This document shows positions 26,001-38,762 of a DNA stretch of 64,000 nt, piece after piece. The notes beneath the pieces were generated by a model. The model was not told where the DNA came from and searched no databases. It saw nothing but the letters and a program-made list of their open reading frames with translations. The DNA is from Paralichthys olivaceus (lineage: Eukaryota > Chordata > Actinopteri > Pleuronectiformes > Paralichthyidae), in NCBI RefSeq assembly GCF_024713975.1, contig NC_091110.1, positions 17,017,501-17,081,500 of the forward strand, read 5' to 3'. How positions within the stretch are numbered: position 1 is the first letter of the stretch; every line of letters begins with the position of its first letter. The position numbers were made by a program, and so were the translations under genes.

Positions 26001-29000
26001 GACAACCCAGAGGCTCAAAGAGTATGCAGATGTATACTGTGCAGTGCAGACCATAAGTATTTGAAGAGGGATGAATATTTAGTTGTTGTTACTGTGAACA
26101 AAAATCCAAACAATAGTAAATGCACTGAAATACATTCCAGATTAGGTTTTTTTTTTTTATTGCTCCCAAAATTTTCCGTGCGATAACCAGCTGATTAAAA
26201 ATCACAGTGTTGAGCTGTGAGGCAGCTGCCAATTTCTGTAGTTTCCCTCCCTTCCACTTCCTGCTCTCAAGTGGGCAAGGTGACAGGCGTCATCATTGTA
26301 AAATCACTGGTTCAAATTGAATTTGAAAAATATGTTGTGTCAATAATAACATCAACACAATATCCCGGGTCAAAGTTCAACCAGTTGGCATGCCGCCACA
26401 TAGACGAGCACTTGTATGTACACAACTAACTGAGACCCCACTCCAGAGCCGATTGTCTGGCAATGCTCTGGCACATGTCTGCTGGAGATCTTAATGCCTT
26501 TATCATCCTATTCTCACTGATGCCTCTTCTCTTATGAAAGGCAGTGAATTTGTTTAAATAAAAATACAGACTCCCACAAGGATTAATTTGCATATAGCTC
26601 ATAATTCACTGTCTCTTTTATCGTTTTGATTTCTTGTTTTTACTGGATCTGAAAACCAGGCTGTGTCCTCTCAAAATGCTGAAATGTGACTCCTCAGAGA
26701 GTCAGGGGCTCCTTTTTTATGACAGCGCACGGTAATAATAGCTCTCTGCCAATAAAACCTCTCGTTCCTCAGTAGCTGAAGGAACCAAGTGCCAAAGTTG
26801 AATTCTGCATCTGGTTTCCCATAATGCCCCTCACCCCTACCCCTGAAATCTCGCCCCGTCTCCATCTACAGCAGCTGTTATTTAATAGTGACTTCCAACA
26901 TGTACCAATACATTTGTATGAGGTCTGTTTTGTATCAACAGATCTGTTTATTGATGAACAAAGCTTTTTTTATGTGTGGAATTTTCCTCTGTGTCACAAG
27001 ATGGTTCTTAGAGACACTGTCTGTACAAGTAAGACAGGAGCTAAAATAGTAGAGAATGCTGGGAATGTTGTGGCGGAAGCGGCACGAGCAGATGGTTGTG
27101 TTCCCAGCATTTAAATACACAATATCCTGACAGGAAATGCAGCCCACAAGTCCCTAACTGGCGTGGTATTAATGTTAGCTAAATGACTGCACATGTCTAT
27201 TTCACTCAGGCACATGCCTGGTAGTGTTTATTGCACTAATTCAATTATTGAAGTGAAACAGGCTCATGAAAGCTGCAAATATCCACAGCTTTGCGTCGCT
27301 GTCGGCACAGCTGCAGACTTACAGAGAGCTTGAGTTAGCCTTCTGTCAGAATTTCATTCACTGCACCGTTTTCAAACATTTGTGAAGACGCTTCCTCATT
27401 ATTGTGTTGACAGTGCTTTAGTCTTTGTTATTCTTGTGATTCCACAGGGTTGTTCTTCATCCTGCCCTGCACTGACAGCTTTATTAACGTAGACATGCGC
27501 ACCATCACCTTCGATATCCCACCACAAGAGGTAGGAAATGCACAGTCCCAAGTACTTTCAGCAAAGACAATGTCAAATTCAAAGAATATCAATATATTTG
27601 GGCAAATTTCTGAAACTAATGCACTTTTTGGGATTAAACATTTTCTTCCTGTTTCCTTCTCAGGTTTTGACCAAAGACTCTGTGACCGTGAGTGTGGATG
27701 GTGTGGTGTACTACCGGGTCCAGAATGCCACTCTGGCCGTGGCTAACATCACCAATGCCGACGCCGCCACCCGACTGCTCGCCCAGACCACGCTGAGGAA
27801 CGTCCTGGGAACCAAGAACCTGGCGGAGATCCTGTCTGACCGCGAAGAGATCGCGCACAGCATGCAGGTAACAATAAGCAGCAGTTACACACATTGTGTA
27901 AGTTGACAAGAAATCCAACAAAGTGCCAATCAGCAACAAGGAGGCGTCTAGTGTTCATGTGCAGGACAAGGGAAAGAAGAAGAGGGGGGGGGGGCACGTG
28001 CAGGCAGATGGTGCCAGTTTAAAGACTTTAGAAAAAACATCAATCATTTATAAAAGTTAAAGTAAGACATGCACTTTAAATAACAATTACAGGTTTAAAA
28101 TTTCAAATAATTGCAGTAACCTAATATTTTTCCAGATGTTTGGACCTGGCGTCACCTCTTACACAACATTTACTCCAAATTGAAGTTATTTTATAAAGAC
28201 AGAAACCTGGTTGAGCTCCCTCTGCTGGACAGTTTAGAACAATACAAGACAGTTGGCTTCTAAAGAAGAGGGCGAGGTCATTTTTTTTTTTGCGTTGATA
28301 AATAAATGTTGGCTGTTTCTGTCACAGTTATCTGTGCTGAGCAGATAACTGTGTGTGTGTGTGGGCAAGTAGTACTTTTATGGTGGCTCGTCGATTAAGG
28401 TCCCTTTAGAGAACTCGTCTCTCTGCCCTTTCAGTCAACTCTGGATGATGCAACTGATGAATGGGGGATCAAGGTGGAGCGGGTTGAGATCAAAGATGTC
28501 AAGCTGCCCCTTCAGCTCCAGAGAGCGATGGCGGCTGAGGCGGAGGCAAGCCGCGAGGCCAGAGCCAAGGTAAGAAGATCAGGAAAGAGAAATGACAAGT
28601 CAGCAGAGAAACACACACAATTCATGCAACATAAGTAACGTAGATTCACACCAGTATTTACTGCAGATTAACTCATGATAATGGTTGCATTTATTACATT
28701 TCCTTTATATTAGTAATTTGAGAAAACCACAATTGATTTGTATCATTTCTAGACCAGAATATTTGTCAAAGAAAAAAACAGTTGATAAAGTTCCTAACAA
28801 CGACAGATCGAACTGTTGATATTGAGGTTTCTTATGTGACATGAAACCGCTCTTCCTTCCTGTTTCCTCCTCCAGGTGATCGCAGCGGAGGGAGAGATGA
28901 ACGCCTCTCGGGCTCTGAAGGAGGCCTCCCTGGTGATCGCAGAGTCTCCGTCTGCCCTGCAGCTGCGCTACCTTCAGACCCTCAACACCATCGCCGCCGA

Positions 29001-29064
29001 GAAGAACTCCACCATCATCTTCCCGCTGCCACTGGACATGATGCAAGCCTTCATGAAACACTAA
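23083..29064 (+). CDS. stom: Stomatin (erythrocyte band 7 protein), 7 coding exons, 284 aa
   Basis: Exons: 23083-23143, 25019-25128, 25430-25502, 27448-27530, 27664-27867, 28435-28569, 28876-29064; all introns are GT-AG and phases join cleanly. Stomatin is an oligomeric, cholesterol-associated scaffold on the inner face of plasma and endosomal membranes that modulates ion channels and transporters. A short basic N-terminus leads to the hydrophobic hairpin at residues 30-56 ([10 protein letters not shown] to WMCIK), with the kink proline at 49. Cys32 and Cys89 match the palmitoylated cysteines of human stomatin. The SPFH/band-7 domain follows (about 57-230), with the family signatures [16 protein letters not shown] and [12 protein letters not shown]. 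The C-terminal helix runs through [18 protein letters not shown] and the protein ends at MMQAFMKH, slightly shorter than human. The start at 23083 is the first in-frame ATG. Another in-frame ATG at 23110 (codon 10) has a stronger Kozak context. The gene is convergent with gsn. Confidence 0.97.
23230..23580 (+). other. TAGC/GCTA word cluster at start of stom intron 1
   Basis: The first 450 bp of intron 1 hold many copies of GCTAGC, GCTAA, TTAGC and ACTAGC words (for example at about 23236, 23243, 23256, 23269, 23304, 23310, 23552 and 23567). A similar cluster occupies the same position in ppp2r2a. Function unknown; see findings. Confidence 0.6.
24178..24262. repeat. Fragment of a dispersed repeat (GGTTTAACGGTACAC type)
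   Basis: Starts with GGGGTTTAACGGTACACAAA and contains CGGTACGGTTTGGTGTGG and GGTACTGCGATTTAC. Runs of CGGTAC/CGGTTTGG words of this kind are typical of a fish DNA-transposon-derived repeat. Only a short piece remains and the family is not named with certainty. Confidence 0.4.
25503..27447 (+). other. stom intron 3
   Basis: Largest stom intron, about 1.9 kb. Mostly unique AT-leaning sequence with a poly-T run near 26147-26158. No exon or repeat family recognised. Confidence 0.75.
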
Positions 29065-31775
29065 GGGGTCTTTGTACTCGTCAGTCAAACTCACACACCA
29101 TTTACACACACACATATTTAGTCCCTGTGTCCAGTTCAGGAAGTTTTGATTTTGGCTCATGAAGCATCAAGCTTTCCTCAAAAGTCCAACACTTGAAACT
29201 CTCTTTGCATTTAAACTCACCACAAAGCCGATAGTCGACCGCCAGCCTACACACAGGTATATGTCCCACCTCTCTGTCGTTTAGTAATCATGACCAATCT
29301 CAAGCCTGTGGGTTTTTGGTTATCATGTTCCAAACTGCCAATTCTGCAGAAAATTATTCTTTTAGATCTGTCGTAAAAAAAGAAGAGGTGAAATAAAAAA
29401 AAAAACTGAAATGTAACTTGTGTCACATGTTTGCTCAGATCTGACCAAAGCAGATGCGTCGCTGTACAGTATTTAAAAAAGGTTATTGTGAACGACGCGT
29501 TCCGCAGCAGGTGGTTCAGCTTTTATCCTGCACGTTCCCCTGACTGTCAAAACAGAGGCAGGAAGCCCAAACCTTTCATCATCCCTTTCTCAAACACTTT
29601 AAAGCAAAGTGCCAGCTGGATATGCAGCCTTACAACTGTGCACACACACACACACACATTCTAGTGTTTATATAACTAATATCCCCTGTTGACATGGCAC
29701 TACTACGACCACTGCCATTTTCATCATGCCATAATTATTTTCACTATATCCATCTGAGGGCTCTACTGGCTTTACCACCAATCCTCAGAAACCTACCTCT
29801 GGTTTTTAGCTGTTAGCTGTGCCATTTTTTTCACTGGATTTCAAAGTAAAATGGTTCAAACATGAACCTGAACTTCATTTATTCCACTCATTTCTCAGCT
29901 TCAACAAGGAGAGTGTTGTAAATACAGTATCTGTATGAATGCATGAACACACTCAACTGTTGAGAACATATACTACTACTACAAATACTACTTTTACTAA
30001 GTATTAAAATGACCCCTTTAGAAAGTGAGGGTTGGTCAGCGATATAGAAATAGTGCAGGAACACACATGCCAACACACTCTGTTGTCATCGCTGTCATCT
30101 CAGATTACAAGCTACGACTTGGGTGAGGGGGTCACAGAGATTCTACTGCTGCCTGTCATATGTTTACAGTTCACTTTCTATTCATACACAGTATATATAA
30201 CATTCAGGATGGTGGAGAAAATAAAACAAACACTTCACATTAACATAAATTCTCATCTTCGTCCGCCAAATACACATTGAACCCCCCCCCCAGCCTTCAG
30301 TCTGCTGACGATGAAGCAGCGACTGACATTTAATGCAAATCTTTCAGCCAAAGGCCTTAACTAACTGCCATCGCTTCATTTTACAGTCTGAGAGCTGTCT
30401 TCTATGCACTTTGAAGAGAACACTATGATTTTATGACTGCATGTTTGATTTTAACAGCACTATCTTGTCTCTTTCTTTCTGTCTGGGTGCAACAAGCCAC
30501 TTAATATGCAGTTCATGTGTTGTTCCTCCTTCTGACATATAAATAGCAGGAGTGTTGTCAATGTACATGACAGTGTCTCGTCCATGTCTCGCTCAGTAGT
30601 GTTACCATATATGTAATACATACATATATATATATATACATATACATACATATATCTCTGTAGTCAAGTGTAGTTTCTTATAGTTTCCAGGGCTCTACAT
30701 TAACACTTGTGAAGGACGAGCCTTATTCTTTATTTTTGTGGAGAATATTTTACGCCTCACACTGATCCACAGCGTCATAAGGTTCAACTCATTACTCAGT
30801 TTTAAATGAATATCTGTTACGTTCAGAATGTGGATTTAAAATAAGTTCTGTTGACACTGCAGAACATTTTCTGTCAGATAAAAAGATCATTAACAGAAGT
30901 AATGGCTCCAGATTCAATACGACCTAATGATAAAATTCATCACTAATATATAAATAATTTATAAGTTTTACAGAACATATTAACACAAATATATTAACAG
31001 AACAACCTAAACAATGTTTAAGTAACAAACATCATTTTAACTGTGTAGGTCTCGTACGTCTGAGCCGAGCACGTTGTTCTTTCTTTAATTGACCAACTAT
31101 ATATCAGTTCTGGTTTAAAAACCAAATATTATCCAGAAACGTCCTGTTCAACTTTTTCACCTCTGAATTTTGAATTTACAAAAAAGTAAATTTGACATAT
31201 TGTTACTTCTCCTGAGATTGTTTGTCCCTAACGTTTCTTGTCCCGAGTGTCTCGTGTTCATGTGGAGCCCTGGTTTACCTTTGACTTTTTTTGTTTGTCT
31301 CAACTTGGCCCATGTTTAATGGCATTGATGTGTTTCTTTTATTCATTATTTTCTTGTGGAATATAAAAGCCTGTTACAGTATTTTACTACATTATGCTCT
31401 ATATGTTTGATTTATTGCTGTAACAGGCCAAGATTATTAAGCTACAGCTACTAAGCAAATGAACTATGTATATTTAGAACCACACTAAGATGAATTTAAA
31501 ACTGTTACTGGTCACGTTCACTCGCAGCGTGACCACGAAGCTGCTTCTCTTCTCTGACTTGTCTCATCTTTTGACTTAAGAGGGAAAAACCCTCACATCT
31601 AAATGAAGTAGTTCTTTAGTTTCTGCTTTGTTTTAAAGACTTGCATCAATATTTTATTCAGGATTTATAGTTGTTAGTTTTTGCGGCTAACTAATTTTTT
31701 TGTACACTTTGCTAGCGTTTGATATGGTTTTATCTTCACATGTAAAGACTTTAAATAAAGATTTTATCAAAATCA
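29065..31775 (+). other. stom 3' UTR
   Basis: Long AT-rich 3' UTR after the TAA stop. The best poly(A) signal is AATAAA at 31754-31759, followed by T-rich sequence. It contains a Pumilio-type TGTAAATA at 29917-29924, a (CA)n run at about 29638-29659 and a TA/CATA-rich stretch at 30619-30655. The extent is inferred from the poly(A) signal; earlier signals could give shorter forms. Confidence 0.6.
31754..31759 (+). terminator. stom poly(A) signal AATAAA
   Basis: Canonical hexamer. It lies about 100 bp from the opposing gsn poly(A) signal, so the two transcripts nearly meet or may overlap. Confidence 0.6.
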
Positions 31776-31839
31776 TTTCATTCTTTCAGAAAAGTGCCTT
31801 TGTTGAAAGTGTGTAAAGAAGCAGAGACGTAAAACTTGA

Positions 31840-32449
31840 GCATCTTTAATTTAGTTTTATTGAAATGATAACAAGACTTGGGGAAACCTGAGAAAAGTGT
31901 CACAGGAGACGTAACTGGTTCCTAAAGCAGCAAAGCGTCGGTTTCCCATCAAAAGTTTGCAACTGCAGCATCACTCAAGCTTCCTGGGAATAAATCTGGT
32001 ATTTTAAAAAAATAAATAGAAGTGACAAACAAACTGAAGTCTGTGAAGGCATCGCTAAACCTCAGCAGTACCTCTTTTAAAAAGGTTCAACAGGTTAACT
32101 GTAAACTAGAGGAGAGAAGGTTAAGGCATTGGTTGTATTGCTTTAAAAAGGCAGTGGGCTTTTCAATGTCGTTTTACTGTCAAAATATAAAATAACGTCT
32201 TTGTAGTAACTGATTTAGTGCAAAACCCTACAGGAGGAATGTGCATCTGTTAAAGCTTGATTGTTATTGGTTGGTTAAGAAGTATTGTCATCAGTGTAGC
32301 ATGTGAAAGAAGGAACTCATTTCTAGAACTCTATCCCTTTAAAGAATATTAAAAAAAAAAAAGCGACATAGGCTTAAAAAGTCTTAATGATTGTGGTGGA
32401 GCGGTAGAAGTGGGGGGTGGGGGGGTAAGGGGGAGGGTCAGGTGACGCC
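31840..32449 (-). other. gsn 3' UTR
   Basis: Runs from the TGA stop at 32450-32452 to the AATAAA at 31856-31861. It includes a C-rich patch (on this strand) at about 32412-32436, directly after the stop. Confidence 0.6.
31856..31861 (-). terminator. gsn poly(A) signal AATAAA
   Basis: TTTATT on the plus strand reads AATAAA on the gsn strand. It is the last good signal before the stom 3' end and implies a gsn 3' UTR of about 600 bp (about 31840-32449). Confidence 0.6.
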
Positions 32450-35400
32450 TCACAGGGCCAGTTCAGCCATAGCGCGCTCCAGTGGGTCGCTGGTCCAGTA
32501 CTCGTGGTCCCAGCCCAGGAACCAGCCGGAGAAGGTGGGCGGCTCGAAGCCCTGCTTGATCTTGACGATGGGCGTCCTGCGGTCTCTGTTGGCCGGATCC
32601 GTCTCGATGTAACGGACCGCTGAGGGAAGAGGGAGTGAAGAATTACTGAAGACTGAAGCTCACATGTACAGCAGAATGACGGGGATGTGAAACCAGACCT
32701 CAGCTAAATTCTGCATTTTTTATCTGCCAACAGAACGGTATCCAGAACTTTTTACAATTTTATGCAGAGAAGACTTGTTGACTCTTTGCGTTTTTAATTT
32801 GCAAAATCTTTTTTTACCAGATGCCATGGCTTCAGTCTTCTCTTCCTCTTGAGCCTCGTTTCCGATCCAGACAAACACCTAAAAAGATAGAAACGCTTTG
32901 TGCATATTTGTTCTTTCTGTTGCAGTGATTTTGAATCCATGTGTTGTCACAGCTCCGGTTACTTTACCTGCTCCCAGGTGTCGAGGATCATGACATCATC
33001 AGTGGCGAGGTCGTCCTGGGTCATCTCCCCGGGCACCTCCTCAATCTGAGAGGAGGACACGTGCTCTGTGATGATTTCATTCATGTGATACCGTGTGCAC
33101 AAACAGCTTCGGAGCGGTACATGTACATTACGTCTGATTTAAAGGGTTGGTTACTCACAATGAAGTTTCCTGTTTTATTGGAGCAGGCAAAGAGTCTGGG
33201 TGGATGAGCGTCCATCTTGTCCTTGAGTCTGGTCGACGTGCGATACTCTGCCTTTCCTCCCAGAGCTTCCCAGAACTGATCTGTGGTGACGACACACACA
33301 CACACACTCTAACAGTTAGCTAAGTCTGACACATCACACTTTTTCAATCAATATACATTTTTTGAATCACAGCACCAGTAAAATAGTGTCAAAGATATGT
33401 TAACGTACAGTTTTACTCAACACACAGCAGGAAAATGTTGTTTTGTTTTCTTGAGCTCATAGAAATAAAATGTTGCATTTTGTCTTTAGGAGCTTTTGAG
33501 AACTTGAAGCCAGTTCTTAAAAGCAGGCCTTTAATTAAAAATTCAATCTGTTGTGTTTTAGCCTGAGGTTCTATAATCCGGTTTCTTTTTCGAGCTTTGA
33601 AGCATCACAAGCTCACTGATAAAATCTAGAGGGGCGAGACAATCACGGCTTTGTTTTAATATGGATGAACATGAGCTACGAGACACAAACTTCACACAGA
33701 AGATCTACATTTTCACAGCTGGACCTGAGACATAACTCTGGAATAAAACATTCACATTCTGCTTTAAAAGCACAAAAACATGAGAGAGTAATATTCTGTT
33801 TCCGTCGAGCTTCCTCACCAGTCTCTCCTCCCTCCGACAGCTCGGAGACTGACACTCCCAGGATGTCGCACAGCTGCTGAGCGCCCTGCTTCTCCGTGTC
33901 GCTGGCACCGACGCCCACCCACACGAACGAGTCTCCGGGTGTCACCAGGATAAACGCGTCATTGGAGTTCAGGTTGGTCGCCACCACATCAAGCTGCAGA
34001 AACACAGAGGTGCTTAAGGTTAACATGCAATAGAGAATCTCACCGGACTCGTGCTTTAAATTCCCGACATCTGAAGGCGGTGTGTTCTCTCACCTCCACA
34101 GCTCTGGTGTGTCCTGCAGAGTTGGATCGGACCTGGAAGAGTCGAGTCTCTGCAGGAGCCGACTGACCTCCCTCTCTGGACGTGCCCCCCTTGTACACCA
34201 CCATGGGCTGTCCTCCAAACAGACTCATCAGATGGGCCGGCTCCTTCCCCTGCACCACCCTCACCTGGTACAACGACACCACAGTGAACGCTCAGCGGCG
34301 ACGAGACGGTTGTTACAGTAAAACACTTCATGCATCCCTGCTGCATTCCACTCTGCAGACACTAGATGGCAGCATCGAGCTGTGCGGCCTGTGCCACAAG
34401 GTGATGAAAGTCAGTTGCGTGAAATTTGGAAACTTTGATGACGCAGGTTTATGTCTGAGTCTTTGGTCTGAAGCTTTTGTTATAAATGTTTATGGAGGTG
34501 AAGTCAGCTCTTCTGACTTTACATGAGGAGAGTGAAGAGTTTACATGTTATAGTTCACATTTAAAGCAAATTCATTAGACGACATTTAGCGTTTCAGATG
34601 ACTGGATTTCTTCAAAATATTTTTTGGTACGAAAACTTAGACTTAAACATTTAAACTAATCCAAATGATTCTCAAACATTCCCCGGACATAACCAAAGTA
34701 AATGAAAGTGTAGTTTGACAACAAAGGTGAACTTTGCATGACAGCTGTTTAAAAGTGAGAGCTGGGAAACACCTGGAAACATGGACGTGATGGATTCACT
34801 CACACACACACACACACACACACAGTTTCATGCTGAGTCAGCAAAGACACACAAAGGTTGTACGTGCAGAGTAAAGACACACCAGTGGAGTGAAGTGCAG
34901 AAATGAATGAATGAACAGAAAACTATTTTAGGAGCCCTGCTGTTATTTCCAAAATCATATTGTGTTTGTGTATCTAACAAACATTATCACTCAGTGACAG
35001 TCGACACACTGTCGCTCTGATGTCGGCGGAGAGAGGAGGACGGAGGATGAGAGGACCTCCCATCAACACTGACATCTGAACGTCCTGTTAGCTTCGAGCT
35101 ATCTCATTATCACATCCAAGGCCATTTAAAGCCCTTTTTAGTATCTTGATATTTGTATATATCTTTTTATTGTTTGCTTCTTTTCGTCTCTGAATCTAAA
35201 ACCGTTTGAGTCATAACGGAAGGATGAGGAGCAGGAAATGGATGGAAAAGTACCTGAGTGGTCATAGGAGCACCGACAACCTGAAGGCACAGAAAAGGTC
35301 AGAAACCAAGAGGGAAAGAAGCAGCAGCAGCAGGAGCAGCAGGAGGAGGAGGAGGAGGAGGAGGAACCAGGAGGGGAGGAGACAGAGTAAGAGGATGTAA

Positions 35401-38400
35401 AGGTCAGACAGGAGGTGACTGAGCTGAGTAAGCCAGAGGAGACATTAATAACAGGAATGATCAAATGAAGATAAGCTTGTGAGAAGGAAAAAGCAAACAA
35501 ACAAACACACAGAGGGAGCGACGTGTTTTACCTGGACAGGACCACCGCCGAGCTCCTCGTCCAGCTGGGCCCCGAGGATCGCGCAGGCCCCGATCTCATC
35601 CTGGCTGGAGTCCGCGCCCTGCCTGGGAAACAGTTCATTCAGTGAAGTGGCTGCACAAACTGCACGTCTCCGCCAAGGTGGTGACGTTTGTGTGTTACAC
35701 AAAAACTAACGTACAATTTTTGACGTCTACTTTGAATAAAATCAGTGTAAAACAAATTTCTGGCATTTTGCTTCTCGTATTCTCACCACATGTAGATGAT
35801 GTGTCCCTGGCGTCCTCCGTGATGGTAGTTGTACAGGATGATGTAACTGTCTCCGCCGTAGAACTGTCCATGTGTGGACGGATCCACCTCCGTCTTGTCG
35901 GATCCCTCAATGCGCCAGATCTGTCAAAAAAATCCAACACAGCCAAACTGTGAGATGATTGTTTTCAATATTTTATCCCTATAAGAACAAAAAAAAGCTT
36001 AGGCTTAGGGTTTTCCACAAGAGGGAGCTGTTCATTGATTGTCAGAACAGTTCTACACCAGCGCCCCCTACAGGATTAAAAAAGCTGAAACCAGGAGCCT
36101 CGTGTCACCAGGTCTCAGACCCCCCTCCCTCCTCTCACCTGTTTCTCTCCGCTGCCGTCATCCACCATGCCGTGCTGCGCAGCCATGGCGGCGGAGTCGT
36201 GCAGGCCGGCGGCGTCGAAGGGCACCTTCTCGATCTTGGCGATGCTGTTGGCGATGTAGGCGATGCCCAGGCCCTGAGTCTGATCTTTGTCCCGCCAGTT
36301 TTTGAAGAACTGCTTGAAGAGCGGCGTCTCGCCCATCTCCGGCAGGATCTGGATCTGCGTGTGTTTGGGGTAACCCATCTTCTTGATGAACTCCTCCGCC
36401 GCCTTCATCGCCGCCTTTCGCTCGTCCATGTTGGCATCTTTGCCTGTAGAGACAGAGGCAGTGTGGTTCTATATCTTGTGAGGAAATACTTGTTACTTTT
36501 AGGATCACGTAAAAACTACTCGTCTGATTTACACAACTATTGGAGGGTTGTAGCTACGGCAACTTGTTAATCGGAACCACTTTAAAATGAAATTTCCTTC
36601 ACTGACCTTTCCAGACGAAGATCTTGCCGTTGGGGCCGTGGTCCAGGATGAAGCAGTCACCAGACTCCAGGGCGCTCTGAGCAAAGGGGTTCTCTGCCGC
36701 CACCAGTGCGATGGTCATGCCTCCGCTGGCGTTGGACACCTGTAAAGACAGAGAGAGTTTCATTAGAGTCATGAGGTGATGTAACAACACAAGCATCTGT
36801 ATCTGAGGCGTTACCCATATCTCTCACCTTGTAGAGTTTGGCCATCTTCCTGTTGGCGGCGTCGGCCTGGGGGTCGTCTGAGGCTCCTTCAGGCAGATCT
36901 GGTTTCGGACCTAAAACCTGAGACGAAGCAGCGATTTTAACAAACGTTTCCTGCAGTAGGACCAAGACTCATAACTCACTGTTCTCACCTCTAACATCTT
37001 CTCTCTCTCCGTCCCCTCCTCACAGACGTAGACCCGTGCCCTGCCGCTGCGCTCGTTGTCACGGATACCCTTGGCGACCTGCGTGGCCTTCATCCTCTCA
37101 AAGCGGTTGCTCTGGGAGCCGCACCACTGGAAAATCTCCTGTACGTCAACAACAGAGGAACAGAGTAGGTGAATGAAAGTTTAACTGAAGATATAACACT
37201 ATTATTATTATTGTTATCATTATTTAATTGTAAACCTTTTACTTGGAGCAATCGTAAAAATCACACTTTCCCCCTGGGATCAATAAAGTATTTCTGATCC
37301 TGATAATATTCAGTATTAATCTGCTCGGTCTGACTCACGCCTCCCAGGTCCACGATGAAGCAGTCTCCCTTGTTGAAGCTGTCCCAGCTCACCGGCACCT
37401 CTGTTGCCCTGACAGAGCGACGACCTTTGACCTGGAACACTCGCTGCACGACCACCTCGTTGGTGACAACGTGTTTGAACCCAGACGCCACACCTCCTTT
37501 CTGTCAGGTAAGAGTAAACAAATTCTAAATAAAACCTTTAAGCAACACAGGTCTCTTATTATACAGGTGGTGAATAACAAAATCAGATTATGTTATATTT
37601 TTTAAATACTTTTCTGTTCTCACACATATTAAAAAAAGATGCAGTTCATCATTTAAAATATGATGAAATATTTCAGCTGAAACAACTCAAACAGATAAAC
37701 AGGCAGGAAAGTGGGACATCTTCCTCGCAGATGGAACTCACCATGTATTTGATTCCAGACTTGAAGTAGCCCAGAAAGGTTTTGGACTCGTGTCCCTGGA
37801 CCTCGCGGTACTGGATGGGTTTCCCCCCGAGGAAATCGTCCATCTGGACTGTGAAGATGGCCGCCGAGCCGCTCTCATCCTGGGAGCAGAAGTCACCTGC
37901 GCCAAAAGAACCGTCCATTTTAATCCTCCGGTGTCATTCGGTCTCATTGATCAAACTCCACATCCACACAGAGACAGAGTCACTGACGACTCAGGAGATC
38001 GATGATTGGCAATGACACATTAATACATGCAACATTTTTCTATTTCTGGTCACACAGTGAGTTACATCAGATCCTGTTTACTGCTAAATGCTGTTTCCAG
38101 GATCAATCACGTCGACTAAAAGCACTTTGAGTCGATAAAGAAAAAAAGACCAAATAAAATCCTAATGAATGACATGGTCACACCCCCCCCCCCCCCTCCT
38201 TGTTTACAGGAGCCACGAACCAGACTGACCTCTGACCTCGTCTTTATTCAAGAGAGTGGTCATTTCAGTTTGAGAGCAGGACGTATTGATTTGTGTGAGG
38301 GCAGGGCTTTGAGTGAAAGCTTTACAAAGTCCTGCTCTTGAATAAAGAATATATATCAAAATTATTTTGAGGTTCGTACATGTAAGACTTCATTAATCAC

Positions 38401-38762
38401 AGTTTTAGTTTAAATTAGCAAAACAAAACGATCACAGCAAAGTAAAAATGCTGCTTCATTGCCTCTAATCTTATCGACTCTCTTTTAGTTGCAGTGTCTG
38501 TGCTCGGGATTCATGTATTTAGATTTTCCTGCCATCTGGTGGATTTTTCCGGCTCGCAGCACTCACCCAACCAGAAGTGGAGGTCGAACTGCAGGTTGCC
38601 GGAGCGCTGTTTGATCGTGTTGAGGATGAGGTAAGCGTCTCCGGTGTAAAATCCGCCACACAGGTTCTCTGGCACTGGCACCAGGTCAAAGTTCTCCACC
38701 CTCCACACCTGCAGGCCCGGCTTCTGTCCAGCCCTCTCAAACTCTGGGTGATGCGCTGCCAT
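32450..38762 (-). CDS. gsn: Gelsolin, cytoplasmic-type, 15 coding exons, 730 aa
   Basis: Exons in transcript order: 38762-38567, 37896-37742, 37500-37339, 37138-36989, 36917-36828, 36739-36607, 36443-36139, 35920-35787, 35622-35532, 34264-34094, 33993-33819, 33280-33159, 33045-32968, 32878-32818, 32619-32450. They sum to 2193 nt in one frame, one residue shorter than human cytoplasmic gelsolin (731). Gelsolin severs and caps actin filaments in a calcium- and PIP2-controlled way through six gelsolin-homology domains. G1 begins in the first exon ([18 protein letters not shown]). The PIP2-binding segments FKSGIKYMK (110-118) and RVFQVKGRR (137-145) are present. The G2 calcium-site Asp163 in NKGDCF falls at the human position of the amyloidosis residue. 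The G3-G4 linker and [20 protein letters not shown] follow. The C-terminal latch helix ends [14 protein letters not shown] 38762 lies six bases inside the exon in a good context (AGGATGG). No signal-peptide exon for a secreted form was found. Convergent with stom. The teleost paralogue (a or b) is not decided. Confidence 0.96.
34799..34824. repeat. (CA)n microsatellite in gsn intron
   Basis: Thirteen CA units in the 1.3 kb intron between gsn exons 9 and 10. Confidence 0.95.
35321..35373. repeat. (AGC)n/(AGG)n repeat in gsn intron
   Basis: AGC units followed by AGG units. Serine- and arginine-rich frames on either strand are artefacts of this repeat. Confidence 0.95.
38183..38197. repeat. Poly-C tract in gsn intron
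   Basis: Fifteen consecutive C in the intron between the first and second coding exons. Confidence 0.9.
38529..38542 (-). promoter_or_regulatory. CTCF-like motif in gsn intron 1 of the coding region
   Basis: Reads CCACCAGATGGCAG on the minus strand, which fits the CCASYAGRKGGCRS core at all 14 positions. It lies 25 bp past the donor of the first coding exon. Binding is not shown. Confidence 0.4.

Larger units (their letters stand above)
34265..35531 (-). other. gsn intron 9
   Basis: Unique sequence plus the CA and AGC/AGG repeats. A CTCF-like ACACTAGATGGCAG lies at about 34359-34372. No additional exon recognised. Confidence 0.7.
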
